This document shows positions 37,049-46,398 of a DNA stretch of 64,000 nt, one piece after another; the stretch's first letter is position 1; the number at the start of each line of letters is the position of its first letter. The stretch is from Candidatus Kaistia colombiensis (GTDB lineage Bacteria > Pseudomonadota > Alphaproteobacteria > Rhizobiales > Kaistiaceae): assembly GCA_029203105.1 (NCBI GenBank), contig CP119318.1:1564501-1628500 (forward strand), in the 5' to 3' direction. The notes beneath the pieces were generated by a model, which did no database searches, was not told where the DNA came from, and saw only the letters and a list, made by a program, of their open reading frames with translations. Both the position numbers and the translations under genes were made by a program.

Positions 37049-37459
37049 GCCGGCGGGCGATTGGCCCGGACGGCGGTCTATTGCCACAGCAGGGCGGCGG
37101 GATCAAGCGCCTCTCGACTTGCTCCCCAGCCTTTCGTGCCGGAAACGCCAATTCCGCGAAATAAATGCCGAAATCGGCGTGCCGGCTTCAAGTCTTCCAC
37201 AGGCCGTCCCCCCCCCCCCTTGGGGGCCAAGGGACCCGGCAATCCGGCGCTCCGCCTCGATCGTCGCATGGGCCTTCACGCATGGCCAAGCCCGCCGCTC
37301 GAGTTGTCACGGAACGCGAAAGCGGGCCGATCTCGCCGGTGCGCTGTAAATGGCTTTGAACCGCATCGGGTTTGCGACCTATATCTTGCGAACGAATTCT
37401 TTCTCGGTGCCGATCTGAATTGCCAAGACCGCGCCGCAACTGCCAAGGCTGAGCTGCCG
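37049..37459. other. Spacer between tRNA-Thr and the murA-adjacent small gene
   Basis: No gene is called in these 411 nt. It should hold the tRNA-Thr promoter (minus strand). It contains a run of 12 C at 37208-37219 soon followed by GGGGG, a hairpin-prone sequence. Open frames here are not supported by ribosome-binding sites or protein features. Confidence 0.35.
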
Positions 37460-37732
37460 ATGACCCGCAAGTCCGCCCCCCAGACAAACCGCACCAAAGC
37501 CGACCCGAACCTGCCGGCCGAATCGGCAGCGGCAGATGCTGCTGCAAGCGCGCCCGGGGAAGGCGACGCCGCCGATGCCGCAGAGCCGATTTCCGCCAAC
37601 AAGGCCTCCGTTGCGCGCGCCGCCAAGGCGCGGGAGGGCCGGCTCGCCGCCGCGCTTCGCACCAATCTCTCCCGGCGCAAGGCGGCCGCGCGGGCGGCGA
37701 GCGAGGTCGAACCGGATGATCCGGCAGAATGA
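37460..37732 (+). CDS. Conserved small basic Ala-rich protein upstream of murA
   Basis: A 90-residue protein starting MTRKSAPQTNRTKADPN. It has a low-complexity Ala/Glu middle and a conserved-looking basic end, LAAALRTNLSRRKAAARAAS. Small proteins ending in an L-R-x-N-L-x-R-R-K-A-x-A-R helix occur next to murA in other Hyphomicrobiales; their function is not known to me. The start is an ATG after GAGCTGCCG, a weak ribosome-binding site. A frame open far upstream crosses the tRNA and is not used. Confidence 0.65.
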   Translation: MTRKSAPQTNRTKADPNLPAESAAADAAASAPGEGDAADAAEPISANKASVARAAKAREGRLAAALRTNLSRRKAAARAASEVEPDDPAE

Positions 37733-37862
37733 CCGGGTGTCGCATCTGGCTTTTCCTTGTATCGGCCTCATTCCTAGATTAGAGCGACAGACCATTCGGG
37801 GTGGGGCACAATAACGGGTCGCCGCCGCTCGTTCCCATCGCTTCGGAAAGGCTTGGCAGGTC

Positions 37863-39152
37863 ATGGATAGAATCCGCATCGTCGGTGGCGCGCGTCTGAA
37901 CGGTACGATCCCGATCTCCGGCGCCAAGAACGCCGCGCTGCCGCTGATGATCGCGAGCCTCCTGACCGACGAGACGCTGACCCTGGCCAATCTGCCGCGC
38001 CTTGCCGACGTCGCGCAGCTGAAGCGCATCCTCGGCAATCACGGCGTTGACATGACGGTGGCCGGGAAGCGCCTCGGCGAGCCTGAGCTTTCCGGCGAGA
38101 CGGTGCACCTGACCGCGCGCACCATCGTCGACACCACGGCGCCCTATGAGCTCGTTTCGGCCATGCGGGCGAGCTTCTGGGTCATCGGCCCGCTGCTGGC
38201 TCGCGAAGGTTTTGCAAAAGTGTCGCTGCCCGGCGGCTGCGCCATCGGCACGCGCCCGGTCGATCTCTTCCTCGAGGCGCTGCAGACCATGGGCGCCGAA
38301 ATCGACATCGAGGGCGGCTATGTCATCGCCCGCGCGCCGAACGGCCTCCAGGGCGCTCGCGTCGTCTTCCCGAAGGTGACGGTCGGCGCGACGCATGTGA
38401 CGCTGATGGCGGCGACGCTCGCCAAGGGTGAGACTACAATCGAGAACGCGGCGCGCGAGCCGGAAGTGGTCGACCTGGCCGAGTGCCTGATCAAGATGGG
38501 CGCCAAGATTTCCGGCGCCGGCACCTCGACGATTCGCATCGAGGGCGTCGGCCGCCTGAACGGCGCGCGCCATTCGGTCATGCCGGACCGAATCGAGGCC
38601 GGCACCTACGCCATGGCGGTCACCATGACCGGCGGCGACGTGCTGCTGGAAGGCGCGCGCGCCGACACGCTGATGCGGCCGATCGAGATCCTGCGCGAAG
38701 TTGGCGCCGAGATCACCGAGACCAATGAGGGCCTGCGCGTCTATCGCAACGGCGCCGATCTGCAGCCGGTCAATATCTCGACCGAGCCGTTCCCAGGCTT
38801 CCCGACCGATCTGCAGGCGCAGCTGATGGCGCTGGTGACGCGGGCCGACGGCACCTCGGTGATCCGCGAGACGATCTTCGAAAATCGCTTCATGCATGTT
38901 CAGGAGCTCGCTCGCTTCGGCGCCGAGATCCATCTCGACGGCCAGAAGGCGACCGTCGTCGGCGTGCCGCGGCTGAAGGGCGCGCCTGTGATGGCGACCG
39001 ACCTGCGCGCCTCGGTGTCGCTGGTGATTGCCGGCCTCGTTGCCGAGGGCGAAACGATCGTCAACCGCGTCTATCATCTCGATCGCGGCTTCGAGCGGCT
39101 CGAGGACAAGCTGTCGCGCTGCGGTGCGACGATCGAGCGGATTACCGGCTGA
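37863..39152 (+). CDS. murA: UDP-N-acetylglucosamine 1-carboxyvinyltransferase
   Basis: A 429-residue EPSP-synthase-fold enzyme catalysing the first committed step of peptidoglycan synthesis, adding enolpyruvate from PEP to UDP-GlcNAc in the cytoplasm. Visible are the N-terminal GTIPISGAKNAALPLMIASL, the catalytic Cys126 in LPGGCAIGTRPVDLFL (the fosfomycin target), and RADGTSVIRETIFENRFMH near residue 330. Length is normal. ATG 37863 follows AAGGCTTGGCAGGTC. It heads the housekeeping block typical of Hyphomicrobiales. Confidence 0.97.
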   Translation: MDRIRIVGGARLNGTIPISGAKNAALPLMIASLLTDETLTLANLPRLADVAQLKRILGNHGVDMTVAGKRLGEPELSGETVHLTARTIVDTTAPYELVSAMRASFWVIGPLLAREGFAKVSLPGGCAIGTRPVDLFLEALQTMGAEIDIEGGYVIARAPNGLQGARVVFPKVTVGATHVTLMAATLAKGETTIENAAREPEVVDLAECLIKMGAKISGAGTSTIRIEGVGRLNGARHSVMPDRIEAGTYAMAVTMTGGDVLLEGARADTLMRPIEILREVGAEITETNEGLRVYRNGADLQPVNISTEPFPGFPTDLQAQLMALVTRADGTSVIRETIFENRFMHVQELARFGAEIHLDGQKATVVGVPRLKGAPVMATDLRASVSLVIAGLVAEGETIVNRVYHLDRGFERLEDKLSRCGATIERITG

Positions 39153-39261
39153 CAGCGGGTCGAAGCGCCGTTCCATCGCGGTTCGGTGCAATTGACCTGT
39201 TGCGGTGGGGCCACACAGTGACTACCTGTCGGTTCAAGTAAACAGGCCGACAGGTGTCCCA

Positions 39262-39717
39262 ATGGATCAGCTTAAACTCGCCGCGTTCGACGCCGAAGAC
39301 CTCGCTGTCGTATCCGCACATGTTCAGGATGCGGTGCTGAAGGTTGGCGACATTGCCTTCATTCCGAAGGAGAAGCGTTTTGCCGGCGTCATCAATCGCT
39401 TCGTCTGGGAAAAGCAGCCCGAAGGCACGGCGCGCAAGAAGAACTGGGAGCGTCGTCGTTCCGGCTTCCATTTTGACCGTGTGCTCGCCGTCCGTTCGAC
39501 TGGTATCGATCGCAGCCGTCCCGACGCTGTGCTCGACCTTCTTGCCATCGCCTTCGAGGCGGGCGACGAGCCAGCCGGCACCATCACGCTGATCTTCGCC
39601 GGCGGCGGCGCCATCGCGCTCGATGTCGAGTGCATCGAGGCGGCGGTCCGCGATCTTGGTCCGGCCTGGGCGACCCAGTGCTGCCCCGAGCACAGCCTCG
39701 ACGAACAGACCGCCTGA
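39262..39717 (+). CDS. DUF2948 family protein
   Basis: A 151-residue protein starting MDQLKLAAFDAEDLAVVSAH. DAVLKVGDIAFIPKEKRF and NRFVWEK follow, then a Cys-containing end. This matches the DUF2948 family, found almost only in Alphaproteobacteria and typically between murA and hisD, as here. The biochemical role is unknown. ATG 39262 fits the family start; a frame opening 57 nt upstream adds unrelated residues. Confidence 0.88.
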   Translation: MDQLKLAAFDAEDLAVVSAHVQDAVLKVGDIAFIPKEKRFAGVINRFVWEKQPEGTARKKNWERRRSGFHFDRVLAVRSTGIDRSRPDAVLDLLAIAFEAGDEPAGTITLIFAGGGAIALDVECIEAAVRDLGPAWATQCCPEHSLDEQTA

Positions 39718-39826
39718 GCGGATTGCGCCGGTCCGGCGCCTGTCGATGGCCCGGAACGCGCCTGCGGCCTTTCCCGTCCGCCCGAACCGCGCTAGAGACG
39801 TCGCTCGCATTTGAGGAGCCGACGTC

Positions 39827-41119
<1,293 letters not shown>

Positions 41120-41138
41120 CAGGATCGATCGCCGATCG

Positions 41139-41648
41139 ATGAACGCGGAACCCGACATGGCTGACGCCTCCGAGCCCGAGATCGCTGGCAAGCTGGTTGC
41201 CGTCGATCTCGACGGGGCGACGCTGGGTCGTGCGTCGGCGGATGTCGACCACGAGCGCCAGATCGCGATTTACGACTTGGTGGAGGACAATCGCTTCACG
41301 CTGCCGGATCACCCCGCCGCCGGCTATCGGCTGCGCCTCGCGATCCGCGAGAATCGGCTCGTCTTCGACGTCCGCGACGAGAACGGCGCGCCGCTGATCC
41401 TGCATGCGTTGTCGCTGACGCCGTTGCGCAAGATCGTGCGCGATTATTTTCTCATCTGCGATAGCTATTACGCGGCGATCCGCACGGCGACGCCGAGCCA
41501 GATCGAGACGATCGACATGGGCCGGCGCGGCGTGCATGACGACGGTTCCCACCTGTTGATGCACCGGCTCGCCGGCAAGATCCTGGTCGATTTCGAAACG
41601 GCGCGGCGGCTGTTCACGCTGGTCTGCGCGCTGCATTGGAAAGGCTGA
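41139..41648 (+). CDS. UPF0262 family protein
   Basis: A 169-residue protein with the UPF0262 core: ERQIAIYDLVEDNRF, YRLRLAIRENRLVFDVRDE, LSLTPLRKIVRDYFLICDSY and IDMGRRGVHDDGS. The family is restricted to Alphaproteobacteria, sits next to hisD, and has no known function. Two ATGs (41139 and 41157) are possible starts. The 3' end overlaps the phosphatase gene by 13 nt, showing co-expression. Confidence 0.9.
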   Translation: MNAEPDMADASEPEIAGKLVAVDLDGATLGRASADVDHERQIAIYDLVEDNRFTLPDHPAAGYRLRLAIRENRLVFDVRDENGAPLILHALSLTPLRKIVRDYFLICDSYYAAIRTATPSQIETIDMGRRGVHDDGSHLLMHRLAGKILVDFETARRLFTLVCALHWKG

Positions 41649-42130
41649 GCTTGGCCGCCGCCGACGCTCCGGGTGTGTTCGAGCCCCGCGATGCGCGGCC
41701 GCCGACCTCGGTTTTGTTCATGTGCGGCATGAATGCGATCCGCTCGCCGATGGCGGCGGCGATCACGGCCCAGCTCTTCCCCCGCCTCTACGTGGCCTCC
41801 GCCGGCGTGCGCAAGGGCGAGCGGGATCCCTTCGTGACCGTGGTGATGGAGGAGAGCGGGCTCGACCTGGCCCGGCACCGGCCGCACACCATCGAGGAGC
41901 TCGAGGACACCAATTTCGATCTCGTGGTGACGCTGTCGCCGCAGGCGCATCATCGCGCGCTGGAACTGACGCGCACCATGGCGGTGACGGTCGAATACTG
42001 GCCGACGCCGGACCCGACGCTGGTTGAGGGGACGCGCGAGCAGATCCTCGACGCCTATCGCGATGTCCGCGACCAGTTGCGCCGGCATATCAAGGATCGG
42101 TTCGGTTGGACGCCGCTGCCGAGCGGGTAG
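41636..42130 (+). CDS. Low-molecular-weight protein tyrosine phosphatase family protein
   Basis: A 164-residue cytosolic protein with the LMW-PTP/arsenate-reductase loop SVLFMCGMNAIRSPMAAAI (C-x5-R-S) near residue 29 and the later general-acid region TPDPTLVEGTREQ. The nucleophile Cys and loop Arg are present, but GMNAI replaces the usual xxNICR order, so it belongs to the alphaproteobacterial subgroup linked to hisD. It could dephosphorylate tyrosine in proteins; its target is unknown. The start at 41636 overlaps UPF0262; TTG at 41652 is an alternative. Confidence 0.87.
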   Translation: MERLSLAAADAPGVFEPRDARPPTSVLFMCGMNAIRSPMAAAITAQLFPRLYVASAGVRKGERDPFVTVVMEESGLDLARHRPHTIEELEDTNFDLVVTLSPQAHHRALELTRTMAVTVEYWPTPDPTLVEGTREQILDAYRDVRDQLRRHIKDRFGWTPLPSG

Positions 42131-42245
42131 GGGACCGGATCCCGCGGTCTGTTTCCTTGGTCCGGCAATTCGGCTACGGTCCCGCCGCTCTGCCGAAAGC
42201 CGTGTAGTCTCGCGGCGCCATCAGCAACATCGACCGGACGGAAGA

Positions 42246-42869
42246 ATGACAGGCACCGCCAAACTCCTGCTTGCATCGGGCAGCCCGCGACGGCTGCAGC
42301 TCCTCGCTCAGGCAGGATTGGAGCCGGACAGCCTTCTGCCGACCTCCGTCGATGAGGCGCCGCTGAAGAACGAACTGCCGCGCAGCCTCGCCAAGCGGCT
42401 CGCCCGCAGCAAGGCCGATGCCGCCCGTGCCATGGCGGCGCGGACGCCCGACTTCGCCGATTCCTACATTCTCGCCGCGGATACCGTCGTCGCGGTCGGC
42501 CGGCGCATTCTGCCCAAGGCCGAGTTCCATGATCAGGCGGCGGAATGCATCCGCCTGCTGTCCGGCCGTTCGCACCGGGTCTATACGGCTGTGTGCCTGC
42601 TGACGCCGAAGGGCGCCGTCCGCCAGCGCCTGGTCGAGAGCAAGGTGCGCTTCAAGCGTCTTGGCCGGCAGGAGATCGATACCTATCTCGGATCCGGCGA
42701 ATGGCGCGACAAGGCCGGCGGCTATGCGATCCAGGGCCTTGCCGGCACCTTCGTGGTCAAGCTGGTCGGTTCCTATAGCTCGGTGGTCGGCCTGCCGCTC
42801 TACGAGACGATCGCCATGCTCGACGGGGAAGGTTTCCCCGTCCGCAAGGGCTGGCTGGGGCTGGCCTGA
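42246..42869 (+). CDS. maf: Maf family nucleotide pyrophosphatase
   Basis: A 207-residue Maf/Ham1-superfamily protein that hydrolyses non-canonical nucleoside triphosphates to monophosphates, a house-cleaning role. Motifs: LLLASGSPRRLQLLAQAG at the N-terminus, SYILAADTVVAVGRRIL with the catalytic Asp, LSGRSHRVYTAV, and the late GGYAIQGLAGTFV, YSSVVGLPLYET. ATG 42246 follows CGGAAGA. In many relatives infA lies directly before maf; here only 115 nt without a gene precede it. Confidence 0.94.
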   Translation: MTGTAKLLLASGSPRRLQLLAQAGLEPDSLLPTSVDEAPLKNELPRSLAKRLARSKADAARAMAARTPDFADSYILAADTVVAVGRRILPKAEFHDQAAECIRLLSGRSHRVYTAVCLLTPKGAVRQRLVESKVRFKRLGRQEIDTYLGSGEWRDKAGGYAIQGLAGTFVVKLVGSYSSVVGLPLYETIAMLDGEGFPVRKGWLGLA

Positions 42870-42883
42870 GGAAGGATAGACCG

Positions 42884-43099
42884 ATGACGGAAACGAAGAA
42901 GCCGACCGCGCCGCAGAGCGCGGAAATCCTGCCGCTGCGCGCGCCGCGCCGTTGCGCCAATTGCAGCAAGGAGACGGTCCGCGCCTTCTATCCGTTCTGT
43001 TCGAAGCGCTGCAAGGACGTCGATCTGCACCGCTGGCTGTCCGGCGCCTATGCCATCCCGGTGGTGGAGCGCGATGCCGGCAATGACGAGGACGAGTGA
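42884..43099 (+). CDS. yacG: DNA gyrase inhibitor / zinc-binding protein YacG
   Basis: A 71-residue protein with the YacG zinc site: RRCANCSKE and FYPFCSKRCKDVDL give four Cys, followed by HRWLSGAYAIP and an acidic tail. YacG binds gyrase and blocks its DNA binding in E. coli. It starts 14 nt after maf with AGGAAGG upstream, so the two are co-transcribed. Confidence 0.94.
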   Translation: MTETKKPTAPQSAEILPLRAPRRCANCSKETVRAFYPFCSKRCKDVDLHRWLSGAYAIPVVERDAGNDEDE

Positions 43100-43266
43100 G
43101 CCGGCGCCATGGTTTGGGCGGCGTTCGGCCGCCCCTTCGAGCCGGTAAGGCCAGGTTGTTCACAGGCTTCCATCTTCCGCGCGCGGCCCTCTGGACACGT
43201 TTCTCGGCGTCGCCTATAAGGCCGTGACTTCGCGAGCGGGCCACCTGATTGGGCTCCGGTCGCTGG

Positions 43267-43342
43267 GCCCGGATAGCTCAGTTGGTAGAGCAGCGGATTG
43301 AAAATCCGCGTGTCGGTGGTTCGAATCCGCCTCCGGGCACCA
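43267..43342 (+). tRNA. tRNA-Phe (anticodon GAA)
   Basis: A 76-nt cloverleaf with encoded CCA. Acceptor GCCCGGA pairs with TCCGGGC; D arm TAGCTCAGTTGGTAGAGCA; anticodon stem CGGAT/ATCCG with loop TGAAA giving GAA; T arm GGTGGTTCGAATCCGCC. It closes the murA-yacG block as in other Hyphomicrobiales. Confidence 0.96.
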
Positions 43343-43388
43343 CTTTCTCCCTCGAGAATGGTTTGGTGCGTTTTGTTCGCGCGGCACA

Positions 43389-43429
43389 GAACTGCCCATG
43401 GCGGCGGTTGAATGCGCCATGGGCAGTTC
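43389..43429. terminator. Perfect 15-bp inverted repeat between tRNA-Phe and the sulfatase
   Basis: GAACTGCCCATGGCG (43389-43403) and CGCCATGGGCAGTTC (43415-43429) pair perfectly around an 11-nt loop. It lies between convergent transcripts (tRNA-Phe on plus, sulfatase on minus) and could stop both, although there is no T run. A protein-binding site is an alternative. Confidence 0.55.
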
Positions 43430-43446
43430 GTCGGTTTGACGGCGAT

Positions 43447-45102
43447 CTATTGCGGCGCCAGCGATTCAAGCTCCTTCAGTCGCTGCAGCGCCGCCTGCTG
43501 CCGCAGCAGGCCGTAATTGATGCCGCTCGCGTTCAGCGAGCTGCCTTCCTGGTAGGGGAAGTCGTTGAAGTCGGCGAAGAAGGCCTTGATCTTCCCTTGC
43601 ACCGGCACCAGCAGCCACATGTTGCGCGCCAGGAAGTCGACGGCGCCGCCACCCTCCTTCAAGCCGCGTTCGTAGGGATCCATCCGGAGATTGGCGATGT
43701 TCGCCCAGGCAGGTACTTCCCGGGTCGCGGTGGCGATGTTGCCTTCGCTATTGATCGCGAAGCTCAGCTTCCAGTCGTTCCAGCGCAGAGCGTTCAGATT
43801 GCCGCCCTGGTCGAAGTAGAAGACCGTGTCGCGCGGCGGTTCCTTCGCCTCGCCCTTCAGAAGCTCAGTGAGGTCGTAGCCGTCGAGATGTACCTTGAAG
43901 GTCTTGGCACCGGCTTGGAAGCTCTGCTTCATGTCTGACTTGAGGTCGGGAATGCCGGCAGCCTTGGCGAAGGTCGGCATCCAGTCCATCAAGGTCACGG
44001 GCTCGTTGATCTGGCTCCCCGGCTTCACCACACCAGGCCAGCGCACCATCATCGGAATGCGGAAGCCGCCTTCCCAGGTCGTGCCCTTCTCGCCGTGGAA
44101 GGGCGTCATGGCGCCGTCGGGCCAGAGCGCGATTTCGGCGCCATTGTCGGTGGTGTAGACGACGATGGTGTCGTCGGCGATGCCGAGATCGTCGAGCTGC
44201 TGCAGCAGCTGCCCCACCATGCCGTCATGCTCGACCATGCCGTCGGCATGGATGCCCTTGCCGGTCTTGCCGAGCGATTCCGGCTTCAGATGTGTGAATA
44301 TGTGCATGCGGGTGGAGTTGAACCAGACGAAGAACGGCTTGTCCGCCTTGTGCTGGCGGTCGATGAAGTCCTTCGCGGCGGTCAGGAACTCCTCGTCGAC
44401 CGTCTCCATGCGCTTGGTGTTGAGCGGGCCGGTATCCTCGATCTTGCCGTCCGCGAAGGAGTGGATGACGCCGCGCGGCCCGAACTTCTTCCGGAATTCC
44501 GGATCCTTCGGATAGAAATAGCCCTCCGGCTCCTCCTCGGCGTTCAGGTGGTAGAGATTGCCGAAGAACTCGTCGAAGCCATGGTTGGTCGGCAGATGCT
44601 GGTCCTGGTCCCCGAGATGGTTCTTGCCGAACTGGCCGGTGGCGTAGCCCTTGGTCTTCAGCACCTCGGCGATCGTCGGCATCCAGTCCTGGATGCCGTG
44701 CGGATCACCGGGCATGCCGATGGTCAGCAGGCCGGTGCGGAACGGCTCCTGGCCGAGGATGAAGGAGGCGCGGCCGGCGGTGCAGCTCTGCTGGCCATAG
44801 GAGTCGGTGAAGATCGCCCCCTCGCTGGCGATCCGGTCGATGTTCGGCGTCCGGTAGCCCATCAGGCCCATCGTGTAGGCGCTGATCTGCGGAATGCCGA
44901 TGTCGTCGCCGAAGATGACGAGGATGTTGGGCGGCCGGTCCGAGGACGGCGTCGCGGATTGTGCGAGCGCTGCCGAGGGGGCCGTGGAAAGCGCGCCGGT
45001 AGTGAGGGCCGACGCGGCGATCAGCGCCGTCGTGCCCGTCAGCAAGGACCGCCTGCTGACGCCCTGGTCGGTTGGCTCGGCGGCCTTCGCTCGATCTGTC
45101 AT
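43447..45102 (-). CDS. Tat-exported sulfatase (arylsulfatase family)
   Basis: A 551-residue sulfatase. The N-terminus has a twin-arginine signal (SRRSLLTGTTALIAASAL) ending SAALAQSA, so it is exported folded to the periplasm. The metal site starts NILVIFGDDIGIPQ. The residue converted to formylglycine is Cys in QQSCTAGRASFILG (C-x-A-x-R), and KNHLGDQDQHLPTNHGFDEF is the usual second motif. It would cleave sulfate esters; the true substrate is unknown. ATG 45102 has GGGAGA upstream; a longer frame to 45141 is less likely. No formylglycine-generating enzyme gene is adjacent. Confidence 0.92.
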   Translation of the reverse strand: MTDRAKAAEPTDQGVSRRSLLTGTTALIAASALTTGALSTAPSAALAQSATPSSDRPPNILVIFGDDIGIPQISAYTMGLMGYRTPNIDRIASEGAIFTDSYGQQSCTAGRASFILGQEPFRTGLLTIGMPGDPHGIQDWMPTIAEVLKTKGYATGQFGKNHLGDQDQHLPTNHGFDEFFGNLYHLNAEEEPEGYFYPKDPEFRKKFGPRGVIHSFADGKIEDTGPLNTKRMETVDEEFLTAAKDFIDRQHKADKPFFVWFNSTRMHIFTHLKPESLGKTGKGIHADGMVEHDGMVGQLLQQLDDLGIADDTIVVYTTDNGAEIALWPDGAMTPFHGEKGTTWEGGFRIPMMVRWPGVVKPGSQINEPVTLMDWMPTFAKAAGIPDLKSDMKQSFQAGAKTFKVHLDGYDLTELLKGEAKEPPRDTVFYFDQGGNLNALRWNDWKLSFAINSEGNIATATREVPAWANIANLRMDPYERGLKEGGGAVDFLARNMWLLVPVQGKIKAFFADFNDFPYQEGSSLNASGINYGLLRQQAALQRLKELESLAPQ

Positions 45103-45713
45103 GTCATTCTCCCGATATGCTTGAGGGGAACTGGACATCAAATTCGGCTATGGGGATGCTCCGCCCGATCGCTCAGAGATCGGGCGCAATCGGGTCGTAT
45201 GGGCTAGGGCGGCGCGGTCGCAAGGCGCGCCAATTGCGGGCCGCAAAGTGAGGCTGCCGGGCAGGGGCTCGACACAGCTTGCTTCGTCATCACGAAATCT
45301 CCGGCGGGTGGCGGAGCGGGGAGTGTGATCTGCGGCAACAAAAAAACGCGGCCCGATCGGGGCCGGGGAGATGTAGAGTTCTGGGGCGGACGATAGTTCA
45401 GTTCGAAGGCAAATCTGTCCTCTAGCTGCTTTCGAGTCAATTCCATTTCGGAAGGTCGCCGAACCTAACGCGAGATTGGCCGCTTCTGAGCGGTTGTTGT
45501 CCGTTAGTTCTTGCGGTGTCGGAGTATCCGCGTGTCCCCAAGCCGATGTGGAAGAATAGGTCTCGGGATATTCATTTCAACTATAGTGGCATTTTTTCTG
45601 ATATTTACGATCGGTGGCGCCCGGTTTCGTTGTGTGAGCGCTTGTCAGGCATTCATCTAAGCCGCCAACCAGATGCTTGACGAGTTCGATCCGGCAGAAG
45701 TTGTCTTGGTTTT
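45103..45713. other. Spacer with a minus-strand terminator; no convincing gene
   Basis: These 611 nt separate the sulfatase start from the phosphopantetheinyl transferase stop. CGGCCC-GATCG-GGGCCG (45349-45365), read on the minus strand, is followed by T7. It would end the synthetase-transferase transcript. An 80-codon minus-strand frame (45446-45204) runs through this hairpin and is rejected. DNA at 45540-45720 is AT-richer than average, with no recognised content. Confidence 0.45.
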
Positions 45714-46367
45714 TTAAGCAAAGGCCAAGACTATTACGCGCGGCAAAATACAAAACGCGAGTCTGACTTGGCGCCCGGTCTTTGTCGTTGCTTGGTTCGC
45801 GCCGAGATCCACGGCAATTTCGTCGTAACCGAGGATCTCGTGATCCATCGGATAGACGGCCTTGTAGACCGCTTCCTTGGCGGAGAAGATGAGGCGCCCG
45901 GCAAGACCTCGGTCTACGTTGTCGAAAACGTCCGCCCGAGTGACGGCCAGCGTGAAGATATCATCCGGAAGCGGGTGAGGCGGCTCGACGTCGATGCCCA
46001 GGCAACGGATCGACGAGACGGGCGCGACCGCTGCCACGGCTACCTCGTCGTCGTGGGCCAGGGAGCCTGTGATCCCGTCAGGCCAGACCGGCGCCCCCGA
46101 TGGCGAGCGAAGGATCGAGACATCGTCCAGACCCAGATCGGCCAGCAGCCCGTGCGCGACGTGCCGCGCCGCCCCGCTGGCCCGCCGGATGGTGGGATGG
46201 CGGGACGAGATCGAGCGTCGCTCGTCAGGGAGCAGATGATCTTCGTCGCCCTCGCATATCCTTCGGCATCCGAGCCGGACGCCCGCCGGCGCGATGGCTG
46301 CCATCGCGACCAGCAGGCTTTCCGCCTCGGGAATTGTCGTTGAAACGTCAGGCGTCGCCAGTTTCAC
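45714..46367 (-). CDS. 4'-phosphopantetheinyl transferase (EntD/Sfp type)
   Basis: A 217-residue enzyme that moves phosphopantetheine from CoA to the Ser of carrier proteins. Family motifs: SGAPVWPDGITGSLAHDDEV, the Mg-binding CLGIDVEPPHPLP and FSAKEAVYKAVYP (W/F-x-x-K-E-A-x-x-K). It lies 31 nt after the large synthetase gene on the same strand. It is almost certainly the partner that activates that synthetase's carrier domain. A terminator lies about 350 nt downstream. Confidence 0.93.
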   Translation of the reverse strand: MKLATPDVSTTIPEAESLLVAMAAIAPAGVRLGCRRICEGDEDHLLPDERRSISSRHPTIRRASGAARHVAHGLLADLGLDDVSILRSPSGAPVWPDGITGSLAHDDEVAVAAVAPVSSIRCLGIDVEPPHPLPDDIFTLAVTRADVFDNVDRGLAGRLIFSAKEAVYKAVYPMDHEILGYDEIAVDLGANQATTKTGRQVRLAFCILPRVIVLAFA

Positions 46368-46398
46368 ACCTCATTTGAGCGCGCCGACCCCTTCGAAT

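Noticed and set aside
37060..37350. Several overlapping frames beside tRNA-Thr
   Set aside because: Generated by GC-rich spacer with a C12 run. No ribosome-binding site or conserved sequence.
45204..45446. 80-codon minus-strand frame
   Set aside because: It runs through an intrinsic terminator on its own strand and resembles no protein.
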